From JAOPZW01 sp963707695 (GTDB lineage Bacteria; Actinomycetota; Thermoleophilia; Solirubrobacterales; Solirubrobacteraceae): a stretch of 64,000 nucleotides of DNA. Shown in pieces: positions 9,316-18,475 of the stretch (positions within the stretch are counted from its first letter, which is position 1; every line of letters begins with the position of its first letter). The stretch spans positions 248,001 to 312,000 of the forward strand of contig CAVPQY010000006.1 in the NCBI GenBank assembly GCA_963707695.1. The letters are read 5' to 3'. The notes under the pieces are model-generated. The model saw nothing but the letters and a program-made list of their open reading frames with translations. It did not search any database and was not told the origin of the DNA. A program made the translations under genes and the position numbers.

Positions 9316-10071
9316 ATGACCGCAGAGCTCGAGGGCACGGCCGTGGCGATCACGGGGGCGTCCTCGGGGATCGGCGAGGCGACGGCGCTCGCGTGCGCCC
9401 GGGCGGGGGCCGCGGTCGCGCTCGGCGCGCGGCGGGCCGATCGCCTGCGCGACCTCGCCGCGCGGATCACGGAGGAGGGCGGCCACGCCGAGGCGCTCGA
9501 GGTCGACGTCGCCGACGAGGCCTCCGCCCGCGCCTTCGTCGAGGGCGCGGCCGAGCGCCTCGGGCGCCTGGACGTCCTCGTCAACAACGCCGGCGTGATG
9601 CTCCTCGGCGCCGTGGAGGGCGCCGACACGGAGCAGTGGCGGCGGATGATCGAGGTCAACTGCCTCGGGCTCCTCTACTGCACGCACGCCGCGATCCCGC
9701 TGCTGAAGCGCAACGACGGCCCGCTGCGCGGCCACGTGGTCAACGTCTCGTCGGTCGCCGGGCGCGTCGCGAGCGCCGGCAGCGCCGTCTACAACATGAC
9801 GAAGTGGGGGGTGGGCGGCTTCTCGGAGGGCCTGCGCCAAGAGGTCCTCCACAGCGGCATCCGCGTGACCATCGTCGAGCCCGGCGCGGTGGCGACGGAG
9901 CTCCTGAGCCACAACACCGACGAGGTGCAGGCGATCGCGGACAAGCGGTTCGAGGGCATCGAGAAGCTCGAGTCCGAGGACATCGCCAACGCGATCGTCT
10001 ACGCGATCACCCAGCCGCCCCGCGTCTCGATCAACGAGGTGCTCGTGCGCCCGACGCTGCAGGCACGCTGA
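9316..10071 (+). CDS. Short-chain dehydrogenase/reductase (SDR)
   Basis: A 251-residue classical SDR that uses NAD(P)H to oxidise or reduce an alcohol/ketone substrate. The cofactor motif is TGASSGIGEA (residues about 14-23), followed by the structural motif NNAGV near 95 and the catalytic triad Ser-Tyr-Lys seen as VNVSSVAGRVASAGSAVYNMTKWGV. The Arg pair in ALGARRADRL after strand 2 suggests NADPH. ATG 9316 is chosen because TAGGGT (9303-9308) ends 7 nt upstream. It stands alone on its strand and the substrate cannot be predicted. Confidence 0.88.
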   Translation: MTAELEGTAVAITGASSGIGEATALACARAGAAVALGARRADRLRDLAARITEEGGHAEALEVDVADEASARAFVEGAAERLGRLDVLVNNAGVMLLGAVEGADTEQWRRMIEVNCLGLLYCTHAAIPLLKRNDGPLRGHVVNVSSVAGRVASAGSAVYNMTKWGVGGFSEGLRQEVLHSGIRVTIVEPGAVATELLSHNTDEVQAIADKRFEGIEKLESEDIANAIVYAITQPPRVSINEVLVRPTLQAR

Positions 10072-10146
10072 GGTGCCGTCCATCGTTCGTCCGCTTCCGG
10101 GCCCGCGGGTGCGCGATCGGGCCCGTGCCGGCCGACGTCACCGGGT

Positions 10147-11395
10147 GTGAGGGGGCCCACGACCATCCACCTGCGCCGCGCCGTCGTGCGCGCCGGCCTC
10201 GTGCTGGCCGCGGCCGCGGTCACCATCCCCGCCGGCGCCCCCGCCGCCGGGGCGGCCGCCCACCCGGCCGAGCGCGCCCACGCCCACCCGGCCAAGCACC
10301 ACCACGCCCGCAAGGCCGCCCGCCACCAGCCCCGCACCCGCCACGCCGTGCGCAAGCCCTCCCGCAAGACCGCCCGCCACCCCCGCGCCCGCGCGGCCGC
10401 CGTCCGGCCCGTGACCTTCGGGATCTACCCCGGCGGCGCCGCCGGCACGGTCGGCCCCTCCGGGCGGCTCGTGCCCGAGGACGCCGCCAAGCGCCGGGCG
10501 AGCCTCCTGCAGCTCCGCGGCTCGGCGCGGCCGTTCGTCCTGCACCTGTACGACGACTTCACCCGGCCGGCCGACGCGAAGGCGCTCCCGGCCTGGCTGG
10601 CCCAGCAGATCGCCGCCTACACCGCCGACGACTTCCAGGTCGAGCTCGTCCTGCGCTACCGGCCCGCCGCGCCGGGCGGCGACGTGGCCGGCTTCGCCGG
10701 CTTCGTCCGCGCCCGGGTCCGCCAGCTCGGCCCGAACCGGGACGTGACCGACCTGCAGGTCACGAACGAGGCGAACGTCCCCGGCGCGCCCGACGCCGCC
10801 GACGGCGCGTACCCGCGCGTCCGCGAGGCCCTCGTGCGCGGCGTGCTCGCCGCCCACGACGAGGCCGGCCGCCGCGGGATCGACCACCTGAGCGTCGGCT
10901 TCAACTGGGCCGCGCAGTCCGGTCCGGCCGAGGCCGCCTTCTTCTCGGCCCTGCGCGCGCTGGGCGGCCGCTCCTTCGCCCGCGCCGTCGACTGGGTCGG
11001 CGTGGACGCCTACCCGGGCACGTGGGGCCCGGCCCTCGCCCCGGGTGACCTCGGCGCCGCGGTGCGCGCCTCCACGCTGGGCACGCTGCGGACCCTGCGC
11101 AGCGGGCTGCTGCCGCGCGCCGGCCTGTCGCGGGCGGCGCTCCACGTCTCGGAGAGCGGCTTCCCGACCGGCCCGGGGCGGTCCGAGGCGATGCAGGAGA
11201 CCGTCCTGCGGGCCGCCGTCGGCGCGGTCGAGTCGGCGAGCGCCACCTACGGCGTCACCGACTACCGCTGGTTCGACCTGCGCGACGCCGACTCCGCCGG
11301 CGGCTTCGAGAGCCAGTACGGCCTGACGCGCGACGACTACAGCCCGAAGCCGGCGTTCTTCGCCTTCCGGGACCTCGTCGGCGACGCTCGGCTGA
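10147..11395 (+). CDS. Secreted glycoside hydrolase (clan A-like), C-terminus probably frameshifted
   Basis: GTG 10147 opens a signal peptide (LVLAAAAVTIPAGAPAAGAAA), followed by a His/Arg/Lys-rich linker (about residues 40-85) and a TIM-barrel hydrolase. The candidate acid/base Glu is in VTNEANVPG and the nucleophile Glu in VSESGFPTG, the spacing of clan A retaining enzymes; VDAYPGTWG and DYRWFDLRD resemble GH39/GH5-like actinobacterial proteins. As read, the frame runs on to 11700 across the opposite gene. Removing one base near 11389 (GACGCTCGGCTGA) gives a stop at 11393-11395 and a 415-residue protein. Convergent with the GH26-like gene, probably acting on the same polysaccharide. Confidence 0.72.
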
Positions 11396-11404
11396 GCTCA
11401 GCCG
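11389..11404. terminator. Perfect 16-bp palindrome shared by two convergent stops
   Basis: CGGCTGAGCTCAGCCG is fully palindromic. It holds the proposed TGA of the rightward hydrolase (11393-11395) and the TGA of the leftward hydrolase (11398-11400). It could act as a bidirectional terminator hairpin, although the loop would be tight and no T-run follows. Confidence 0.35.
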
Positions 11405-12448
11405 CCGCGGCTGACCTCGGCGGCGAACGCCCGCTGCGCGCTGCGGGAGCTCTCGATCCGCCAGTCGGCCTCCTTGCGGACGTTGAACCACACGACGGAC
11501 CGGACCTCCGGGCGCCGCCGCAGCTCGCGGAACATGCCGTGGATCCAGGCCGCCTTGCTGCCGCCCTGCTCGGTGCTGCCGACCTCGGAGAGCTCGATGG
11601 GCTTGCGGCGGCCGAGCGCCGTGGAGGAAGTCCAGCGACGGGCCGAAGGCCACGCGGAACGACCGCCACTGGCGCCGGAAGATGGCCGTGCCGCCGTTGA
11701 ACCCGGCCAGCCCGAGGACGTCGACCTGCGTGCGGCCCGGGTACTGCGAGGGCTGGATCGACCCGGCCACCGGGCACCACACCCAGCGGACGTTGCGGGC
11801 GCCGGCGCGAGCGAAGATCGCGTGGACGTGGCGCCAGGCCCGGACGAACTCGCCGCGGCGGTTGCCGTTGGCGCGCTCGGCCCACGGGAACCAGCGGCCG
11901 TTCATCTCCTGCGCGAAGCGCAGGCGCACGGGCGCCCCGTAGGCGGCGACCTGGCGGGCCCAGCGCGCGATGTAGGCGTCGAAGTCGCCGGCGATGATGC
12001 GCCGCAGGCGGTAGCGCGGCTGGTCGGCGCGCGCCGAGGCGGAGTCCCACGGCTCCCAGGAGATCTCGGGCGTGCCGCCGCGCGCCGCGACGGCGGCGGC
12101 CTGGCGGGCGTCGAAGTCGCGGACGTGGGCCCAGTCGGCGAACCACATGACGAGGTCGGTGCGACGCCGGGCGCGCCGCTCGAAGGCGTCGACCTCGCGC
12201 AGGTCGGCCGGCCGCCAGCGGACCGCGGCGTTGCGCGCGAAGGCGAGCGTCGTGACGCCGAGCGCGATCCGCGAGCGCCGGCCGGCGGCGGGGCGCTCGG
12301 CGGACGGGAGCGCCCGCTGGGCCCGCGGGGCGGGCGCGGCGGCGCCCTTGCCGGCGCCGGCCCAGGTGACCTGGAGCGCGACCAGGGCGACCACCGCGGC
12401 CAGCAGGACGACGGAGAGCAGCGCGCCGCGGCGCGGACGGGCGGTCAT
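11398..12448 (-). CDS. GH26-like glycosyl hydrolase, membrane-anchored, one frameshift as read
   Basis: ATG 12448 starts a signal anchor (LLSVVLLAAVVALVALQVTW) and then a hydrolase domain with SWEPWD, RFAQEMNGRWFPWAE (acid/base Glu in QEM) and VRWVWCPV, typical of GH26 mannanase-like enzymes. After FGPSLDF the frame breaks. Dropping one C near 11622 restores LTALGRRKPIELSEVGS, containing the nucleophile Glu, then GSKAAWIHGM and a stop at 11398. The span of 1051 bases minus one is exactly 350 codons. It overlaps the glycosyltransferase stop by 4 bp (ATGA). It probably trims or processes the polymer made by its partner. Confidence 0.75.
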
Positions 12449-14303
12449 CGGACGGCCTCCGCCATCGGCGCCCACGCCGCGAGCACGGCCGCCACCACCC
12501 CGACGGTCGTCAGGAGGACGAGGGCGGCCGAGCCGGCCCGCAGGCGCAGCGCGCGGCCGAGGCGCCCGGTGCGGCGGCGCAGGTCCCGGAGCTCGAGGCC
12601 CAGCGACCGTCACCAGCAGGCCGAGCACGGTGACCGCGTTGAAGAGCACGAGGACGAGGTAGCCCTCCGTCGAGGTCGTGGCCGACGACGAGCACGTAGG
12701 CGGCGACCGCGGCGATCGACAGCCCGGCGAGCATCAGGTGCGGCCCGTAGAGACGTCGCCCGGACGCGAGCGCGTCGGCCCCGCGATCGCCCTTCGGCGT
12801 GATCATGTAGGGCCGCTGGATGCGCAGCAGGACGTTGATCACGGCCCACAGGACGATCGGCCAGCGGGCCATCTCCAGCACGAGCGCCGCGCCAGGTCAG
12901 GCCGATCCCGGTCGGCTGGAACCAGCGGCGGCTCCACCACCACATGAGGCTCGAGCACAGGACCATCGCGACGTTGTAGGCGAGGTACTGCGTCAGCGGG
13001 ACGTCGGCGATGCGGTGGCCGGAGAGCAGCGCGACCATGGGCAGGACCCACAGGACCGCGACCGACAGCGACCAGAGCGTGTACCAGCTCTGCGCCATGA
13101 GGAACTGGAACGCCTGCGCGGGCGTGTAGCGCCGCACGAGGCGCGGCGTGTGCCCGAGGAAGATCTGCACCATCGAGTACGCCCAGGCGAACTGCTGGCC
13201 GAGGTAGGTGCCGAAGTCGGAGGGACCGTCGCCCTCGGCGATGATCTCCGGGACGTAGACGCCCGGTGAAGCCGGCGGCGGCGAGCACGACCGTGTCGAG
13301 GTGGTCCTCCGCGCGCGTCGGCTGGTAGCCGCCGATCGAGCGGATCGCCGACGTCCGGTAGCTCGTGTGCGAGCCGATGATGAACGGCGTGCGGCTGTGG
13401 CCGTAGAAGCCCATCTGCAGCGGGCCCTGGAGGACGAGGTCCTGCTCGGCCAGGCCGCGCGCGGTCCAGCTGTCGAGGTTGCCGCAGACGCTCGGCGCCT
13501 GGACCCACGCCACCTCGGGGTCGTCGAAGTAGCCCAGGGTGCGCTCGAGGTACTCGGGCGCGGGGTGGTGGTCGATGTCGAGCTGGACGAAGACGTCGTA
13601 GTCGAGGCCCTCCATCTCGACGAAGTCGAGCCACGCGTTGACGTTGCCGGCCTTCGTCTTGGCCTGGAAGGGCGGGCCGGGCTGGTTCCAGAGCGGCTTG
13701 CCCTTGCGCGTGAAGTAGCGGACGCCCAGCTCGGCGGCGAGCGCCTCGATCTCGGGGTCGGCGCCCTCGTCCAGGACCCAGCTGTCGTGCGGGTAGCGCA
13801 CCTGCGTGAGCGCCCGCAGCTGGTCGGCGATGACGTCGATCGTCTCGTGCGACGGGACGCAGAGGGTGATGAGCGCGACCCGGCGGCCGGGCGCCGGCTC
13901 CTGGTGGACCGGACGGCGCATGCGGCCGACGAAGAACCAGTAGAAGCTCGGCAGCACCGTGGTGAGGTAGGCGAGCGGGAGGCTCGTGGCGACGTACAGG
14001 CCGAGCGCGCCGTGGTGCTCGGGCGCGAGCCACCAGCGCCAGAACTGCAGCACGACGACGGCCCAGAGCGCGGTGAGCGCCCAGTAGATGACGCGCTGGC
14101 CGCGCGAGAGCGCCGCCTCGTCGCGCACCGTCCGCGGCGGGGCGGCGGGCGTCGTCGTGCGGGGGCCGCGCAGGCCGGTGCGCGGCGAGGTCGACGGCCG
14201 GGCCGGTCGCCGTCGCCGCCGACGCGGTGAGCGCCGGCAGGCGCATCACCGACGTCAGGCCGGCGACGACCATCGTCGCGCCGCGAAGCACGCGAGCTGA
14301 CAT
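12445..14303 (-). pseudogene. Membrane glycosyltransferase, cellulose-synthase-like GT2, five frameshifts as read
   Basis: From ATG 14303 the pieces join into one GT2 synthase: N-terminal helices (GQRVIYWALTALWAVVVLQF), then LITLCVPSHETIDVIADQLR, DIDHHP (second Asp), RAEDHLD (catalytic Asp), QQFAWAYSMVQIF (in place of QxxRW), and C-terminal helices (MARWPIVLWAVINVLL, VLLTTVGVVAAVLAAW). Single extra bases break the frame near 14188, 13265, 12894, 12669 and 12606. The span of 1859 minus five equals 618 codons exactly. It is either a decayed gene or a run of consensus errors. It would make an extracellular polysaccharide from a sugar nucleotide, with the GH26-like gene co-translated behind it. 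Confidence 0.72.
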
Positions 14304-14406
14304 GAAAGGAACCCCCCGGTTCTCGGCCGCGGCGCAGGGCCGGCGGCGCATCGACGTCCGCCCCGTCCGTGGGGCGAGGACCACTATGACCGGACTTTCA
14401 TCGACC

Positions 14407-14431
14407 GGACGGATCCTGGACGGATGGACGG
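14407..14431. promoter_or_regulatory. Tandem GGACGGAT repeats, 11-bp period
   Basis: GGACGGAT occurs at 14407-14414 and 14418-14425, followed by GGACGG at 14426-14431, in the 225-bp divergent region between the glycosyltransferase and the response regulator. OmpR/PhoB-type regulators bind 11-bp direct repeats, so this may be an autoregulatory site of the gene at 14529. Inference only. Confidence 0.35.
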
Positions 14432-14528
14432 TCCCCCTGGCCCGACGAACGGTCGTCAGCCCCGCTGACCGGCGGGCGTGCCGCCGGCGGGAGGGGGAGA
14501 GGTCGTCCGCCGCCGCCCTAGAGCCGGC

Positions 14529-15254
14529 ATGACCGACGACGACGCCGCGGGGGCGACGATCCTCCTCGTCGAGGACGACGAGGCCACGCGCACCTTCCTC
14601 GCCGACAACCTCACCGCCGACGGCTTCGAGCTCCTCGTCGCCGACTGCGCCCGGGACGCCCGCCGCCTGCTCGAGACGAAGTACCCCGACCTCGTCGTGC
14701 TCGACGTCGGCCTGCCCGACGGCTCGGGCCTGGACCTGCTGCGCGCGGTGCGCGAGGCCGACGGCGTCGCGAGCCGGATCGACCCGCGCGTCGCGGTGCT
14801 CGTGCTCTCCGGCCGCGCCGGCGAGCTGGATCGCGTGCGCGGGTTCGACCGCGGCTGCGACGACTACGTCGCCAAGCCCTTCAGCTACCCGGAGCTGCGG
14901 GGCCGCGTGGGCGCGCTCCTGCGGCGCGTCGACCGCCGCCGTGCCGGCGGGCGCCTGCGGGTCGGCGACCTCGCCGTCGACGTGCCGGGCCGGCGTGTCG
15001 CCGTCCGGGAGACCGACGTCGAGCTCTCCCAGAAGGAGTTCGCCCTGCTGCGGACGCTGGCCGCCGAGCCCACGCGGGTCTTCACGAAGCAGGAGCTCCT
15101 GCGGTCGATCTGGGGCCTGAGGAGCATCGGGACGACGAGGACCCTGGACTCGCACGCCTGCCGGCTGCGGCACAAGCTCGGCGTCCACGGCGACCGCTAC
15201 GTGGTGAACGTGTGGGGGGTCGGCTACCGCCTCGTCGACGGCCCGGCCGCCTGA
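14529..15254 (+). CDS. OmpR/PhoB-family response regulator
   Basis: A 241-residue two-domain regulator. The receiver domain (residues about 10-130) has the acidic pair LVEDDE, the phosphoacceptor Asp in VVLDVGLPDGSG, the Ser switch in VLSGRAG and Lys in VAKPFSYPE. The winged-helix DNA-binding domain (about 140-236) shows QKEFALLRTLAAEPTRVFTK, LLRSIWG and NVWGVGYRL. ATG 14529 places the receiver motif at the usual distance. The histidine kinase gene starts 6 bp after its stop, forming a two-component pair just ahead of the Tad pilus genes, which it may control. Confidence 0.9.
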   Translation: MTDDDAAGATILLVEDDEATRTFLADNLTADGFELLVADCARDARRLLETKYPDLVVLDVGLPDGSGLDLLRAVREADGVASRIDPRVAVLVLSGRAGELDRVRGFDRGCDDYVAKPFSYPELRGRVGALLRRVDRRRAGGRLRVGDLAVDVPGRRVAVRETDVELSQKEFALLRTLAAEPTRVFTKQELLRSIWGLRSIGTTRTLDSHACRLRHKLGVHGDRYVVNVWGVGYRLVDGPAA

Positions 15255-15260
15255 GCCCCG

Positions 15261-16136
15261 ATGGGCCTGGTCCTCGCCGCGGACGTCGTGCTCGCGCTCG
15301 CGGCGGTCGTCCTCCTTCTGGTGGCACGCCGCCGTCGCGCCGCGCTGGCCGCGCGTGCGGCGCACGAGCTGCGCGGGCCGCTCACGGCCGCGGCGATGGC
15401 GCTGCACGCGGCGCGGCGCGGCACCGACGACGCGACCCGCGCGCCCGCGCTCGCCGCGGTCGCGCGCCAGCTCGATCGCGCCGGGCGGGCCGTCGACGAC
15501 CTCGAGCGCGCCGCCGCCGGGCGCGAGCCGGGCCTGCGCCCCGCGCCGGTGGACCTCCCGGCGCTGCTGGCCGACCAGGCCGCCGCTTGGCGCCCCGCGG
15601 CGCTGGCGGGCGGGCGGGCGCTCGTCGTCGCCCCCGCGCCCCGGCTCGTGCTGCACGCCGACGGCCACCTGATCGCCCGCGCGCTCGCGAACCTCCTCGC
15701 CAACGCGGTCGAGCACGGCGCCGGGGCGATCACGCTGGCCGCCCGCCGCCGGGGTGACCGCCTTCGGCTCGAGGTCCGCGACGAGGGCGCGACGGGCGCA
15801 GGCCGCGGCGACGGCCGCGGGCGGGCCACGTCGACCGCAGCGCCCGGCGGTCGCCGGTCCCGCACCGTCCCCACCGGGGCGCGCGGCCGCGTCGCGGCCT
15901 GGCTGGTCGACGTCCACGGCGCCGGGCGGCGTCCACGCGGGCACGGCCTCCGCGTCGCCGCCGATGCGGCCGCCCGGCACGGCGGCCGGCTGCTCGTCGT
16001 CCGCGACGGCGGCGGGACGGCCGCGATCCTCGAGCTGCCGCTGGGCCCGCCGGGGCGCACCGCCCGGTCCGGGGGGCGCCGCCGGCTGCGCCCGGCCCCT
16101 CTCCCGCCGGCGCCCCCGCGGCGGATGCCGGCGTGA
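15261..16136 (+). CDS. Sensor histidine kinase, short, with unusual ATP lid
   Basis: A 291-residue kinase with a single N-terminal membrane helix (residues about 3-22), a phosphorylated His in AAHELRGPLTAAAMAL (His35), an N-box ANLLANAVEHG, and D-box-like VRDEG. The G2 stretch RGHGLRVAADAAARHGG is present. Between VRDEG and RGHGL lies a Gly/Arg/Pro-rich stretch instead of the usual G1/F-box lid, perhaps a degenerate lid or a compensated sequence error. There is no sensor domain outside the membrane. It follows the response regulator by 6 bp and overlaps cpaB by 4 bp (GTGA), which ties the two-component system to pilus assembly. Confidence 0.82.
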   Translation: MGLVLAADVVLALAAVVLLLVARRRRAALAARAAHELRGPLTAAAMALHAARRGTDDATRAPALAAVARQLDRAGRAVDDLERAAAGREPGLRPAPVDLPALLADQAAAWRPAALAGGRALVVAPAPRLVLHADGHLIARALANLLANAVEHGAGAITLAARRRGDRLRLEVRDEGATGAGRGDGRGRATSTAAPGGRRSRTVPTGARGRVAAWLVDVHGAGRRPRGHGLRVAADAAARHGGRLLVVRDGGGTAAILELPLGPPGRTARSGGRRRLRPAPLPPAPPRRMPA

Positions 16137-16816
16137 GCCCCCGGCGACGCGCCGTCCTGCTCGGGGGCCTGGCGCTGACGCTCGGCGCGCTCGCGGCCTC
16201 GGACGTCGCCGGGCGCGAGGCGGCCCTGCGCCGCGACCTGGGGACGCCCGTGGCGGTGGTGGTGGCCCGGCGGGAGCTGCGCGCGGGGGCCAGGATCGCG
16301 GCCCGGGACCTCGCCGTCCGGCGCCTGCCGGCCCGCTACGCCCCGGCGGGCGCGGTCGGCGACCCGCGACAGGTGGCGGGCCTGCGACCGGCCACCGACG
16401 TCCCGGCCGGGGCCGACCTCGACGCCGCCCTGCTCGGCGACGGGGCGACCTCGCCGCCGCCCGGCGCGCCCGTGCGGCCCGGTGAGCGCCTGGCCCAGCT
16501 CGACGTGTCCGGCGCGGCCGACGGCGTCGGTCCCGGCGCCCGGGTGGACGTCCTGGTCACCCGGGACGGGCGCGGGGACGCGTCGGGGCGCACGGTGCTG
16601 GCCCTCGAGGACGTCGAGGTCGTGGGCGCCGCGCCCGCCGGTGGACCTCCCGGCGAGGAGGGCCCGAAGCTCGCCGTGACCCTGCGGGTGACGCTGCGCC
16701 AGGCCGTCTACCTCGCGGCCGCGCAGACGTTCGCCCGCGACGTGCGCGTGCTGCCGCGCGCGGCCGGCGACCGGCGGCGCGGCGCCGCGGGGATCGCCGT
16801 GGGGGAGGACCTGTGA
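16133..16816 (+). CDS. cpaB: Flp pilus assembly protein CpaB/RcpC (SAF domain)
   Basis: A 227-residue protein with an N-terminal membrane anchor (RAVLLGGLALTLGALAASDV) and an SAF domain (VAVVVARRELRAGARIAARDLAVRRLPA, then DVPAGADLDAALL). A C-terminal RcpC-like beta domain follows (VGPGARVDVLVTRDG ... LALEDVEVVG ... AVTLRVTLRQAVYLAAAQ). CpaB proteins sit in the envelope and help assemble Flp/Tad type IVc pili. GTG 16133 overlaps the kinase stop. It agrees with cpaF, tadB and tadC downstream on the same strand, separated from them by a secreted protein and a small reverse gene. Confidence 0.85.
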   Translation: MSPRRRAVLLGGLALTLGALAASDVAGREAALRRDLGTPVAVVVARRELRAGARIAARDLAVRRLPARYAPAGAVGDPRQVAGLRPATDVPAGADLDAALLGDGATSPPPGAPVRPGERLAQLDVSGAADGVGPGARVDVLVTRDGRGDASGRTVLALEDVEVVGAAPAGGPPGEEGPKLAVTLRVTLRQAVYLAAAQTFARDVRVLPRAAGDRRRGAAGIAVGEDL

Positions 16817-16875
16817 GCGCGCACGTCGTCGAACGCCCGTCCGCGGGCGCTCAAGTTCCGTGGCCCGCCGCCCGA

Positions 16876-16888
16876 TGTGGGTCCCACA
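16876..16888. promoter_or_regulatory. Palindrome TGTGGG-T-CCCACA abutting a start codon
   Basis: A perfect 6-bp inverted repeat around one T ends exactly one base before the ATG at 16889. Placed there it could act as an operator or as an mRNA hairpin hiding the start. Seen directly; function inferred. Confidence 0.3.
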
Positions 16889-18169
16889 ATGTTCCCCCGC
16901 GTCCCGCGCCTCCTCCTGCTCTCGTGCGCCGCCCTGCTCGTGGTCCCTGCGACCGGCCAGGCCGCCTCGCACCGCGTCACCTCCCCGACGGTGAGCTCGG
17001 TCAAGCCGCTCCGCCTCGCGGTCGGCCAGCGACTGACGATCACCGGCAAGGGCTTCCTCAAGGGCCGCAACAAGACGACGGTCGTCTTCAAGCGCGACCG
17101 CCGCCGGGCGATCTTCGTCCGCGCCGAGCGGGCGACGACCACGAGGCTCGTCGTCAAGGTCCCCACGACCCTGCTCTCGACCTTCAGCGTCGCCAACGGC
17201 CTGCCCGTCGCGACCCGCTTCCGCCTCCGCGTGCTCGCCCGGCGCTTCGGCAAGTCCTACACCAAGACCTCGCGGTCGCCGGTGGTCCTGCCGCCCGGCG
17301 CGGTCACCACGCCGTCGACGCCCGGACCGGTCGCCCCTGCGGACTGCGACAAGGACGGCGTCCCGAACACCGCCGACACCGACGACGACGACGACGGGCT
17401 GCCCGACACGCTCGAGGCGACCCTCCGCACGGACGCCTGCTCCGCCGACAGCGACCGCGACGGCGTGTCCGACGCCTTCGAGTACGAGTCGGCCCTCGAC
17501 CTCAACAGCCGCGCCATCCCGTTCCCGGGCAAGCGCCCCTACCCGAACCCGCTCGACGGCTCCGACGCGAACGTGGACTTCGACCAGGACGGCCTGCCGC
17601 AGAGCGTCGAGTTCCTGCTCTGGCAGTCGAAGGGCGGCCGCCTGCCGCTGAGCTACAGCGACGGCGACCAGGACACGAACGTCACCAGCGCCCGGACCGC
17701 GACGCCGGGCAACCCCGACCTGCAGCGCCTCGACCTCGACCACGACGGCTACCTCACCGACGACGAGAAGGACGCCGACGGCGACCTGCTCGGCAACTGG
17801 GACGAGTACGGCGGCCGGATGCAGCCCGCCTGGTGGACCGCCACCTACAAGAACGAGAAGCAGTACCTCGGCGGCAACGGTGCCTCGGTGCTCTCCACGA
17901 CGTCGCTGGTCGACCCCGACACCGACGGCGACGGCGTCCTCGACGGCCTGGACGACCAGGACCACGACGGCTACGCCAACCGCGACGAGCTCGACCGCGA
18001 CGCGACCGGCCTGTGGGTGCACGCCTACAACCCGTGCCTCCCCAACCCGTACTCGCGGACCTGCTCGCTGCACCCGCCGATCGACAACGCGTGGGCCCCG
18101 TTCGGGAGCCCGCTGCCGCCCAAGCCCGGCCCGGACGACCCGCCGGCCGAGCTGCCCTGGTCCGGCTAG
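16889..18169 (+). CDS. Secreted IPT/TIG-domain protein with calcium-binding Asp-rich repeats
   Basis: A 426-residue exported protein. The signal peptide is MFPRVPRLLLLSCAALLVVP with AxA near AASHR. Residues about 28-120 form an IPT/TIG Ig-like fold (VSSVKPLRLAVGQRLTITGKGF). Asp-rich thrombospondin-3-like loops follow (DKDGVPNTADTDDDDDGLPD, DSDRDGVSDAFE, DTDGDGVLDGLDDQDHDGYA), which in known proteins bind calcium. Paired Cys occur at NPCLPNPYSRTCS near the end. It lies between cpaB and cpaF, so it may be a pilus-associated or adhesive surface protein; that is inferred from position. ATG is preceded directly by a palindrome. Confidence 0.78.
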   Translation: MFPRVPRLLLLSCAALLVVPATGQAASHRVTSPTVSSVKPLRLAVGQRLTITGKGFLKGRNKTTVVFKRDRRRAIFVRAERATTTRLVVKVPTTLLSTFSVANGLPVATRFRLRVLARRFGKSYTKTSRSPVVLPPGAVTTPSTPGPVAPADCDKDGVPNTADTDDDDDGLPDTLEATLRTDACSADSDRDGVSDAFEYESALDLNSRAIPFPGKRPYPNPLDGSDANVDFDQDGLPQSVEFLLWQSKGGRLPLSYSDGDQDTNVTSARTATPGNPDLQRLDLDHDGYLTDDEKDADGDLLGNWDEYGGRMQPAWWTATYKNEKQYLGGNGASVLSTTSLVDPDTDGDGVLDGLDDQDHDGYANRDELDRDATGLWVHAYNPCLPNPYSRTCSLHPPIDNAWAPFGSPLPPKPGPDDPPAELPWSG

Positions 18170-18184
18170 GGGCGCTCGCGCCCC
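18169..18184 (+). terminator. GC hairpin at the stop codon
   Basis: GGGGCG (18169-18174), loop CTCG, CGCCCC (18179-18184) starts at the last base of the stop codon. No T-run follows, as usual here, so intrinsic termination is plausible but unproven. Confidence 0.4.
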
Positions 18185-18209
18185 GCGTCGGCCGGCCGTC
18201 CCGGCGCCG

Positions 18210-18398
18210 CTAGTCCTTGGCGCCGGGGGTGCCCCCGATCGGGACGCCCTTCATCGCCAGGGCGAGCATCGCGGCGCCCGAGGCGTACTGCGCGGCGGCC
18301 GCGGGCTGATCGGCCGCCTTGGCCCGGTCGGCGAGCGCGATCGCGGCGGCGCAGAGGCTGTCGTTGACGGCCGAGAGGCGTTCGGCGGCTGAGGGCAT
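18210..18398 (-). CDS. Small Ala-rich hypothetical protein, 62 residues
   Basis: ATG 18398 opens MPSAAERLSAVNDSLCAAAI, an amphipathic helical protein (ALADRAKAADQPAAAAQYAS) ending VPIGGTPGAKD. It has no membrane segment or known motif. It is convergent with the calcium-repeat protein and divergent from cpaF. The composition and an ATG start at the divergent boundary make it a plausible gene, but it is short and unrecognised. Confidence 0.5.
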   Translation of the reverse strand: MPSAAERLSAVNDSLCAAAIALADRAKAADQPAAAAQYASGAAMLALAMKGVPIGGTPGAKD

Positions 18399-18475
18399 GG
18401 GGCGAGCCTACGCGGCGTTCCGGCCGCGCGGTGGCTCGGGGGGAGAGCCGGGGCGACGCGGGCCCTAGTGCCCGC

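Noticed and set aside
12993..15980. A 995-codon reverse frame
   Set aside because: It is antisense to the response regulator and kinase; only its middle part (from ATG 14303) is real, as the start of the glycosyltransferase.
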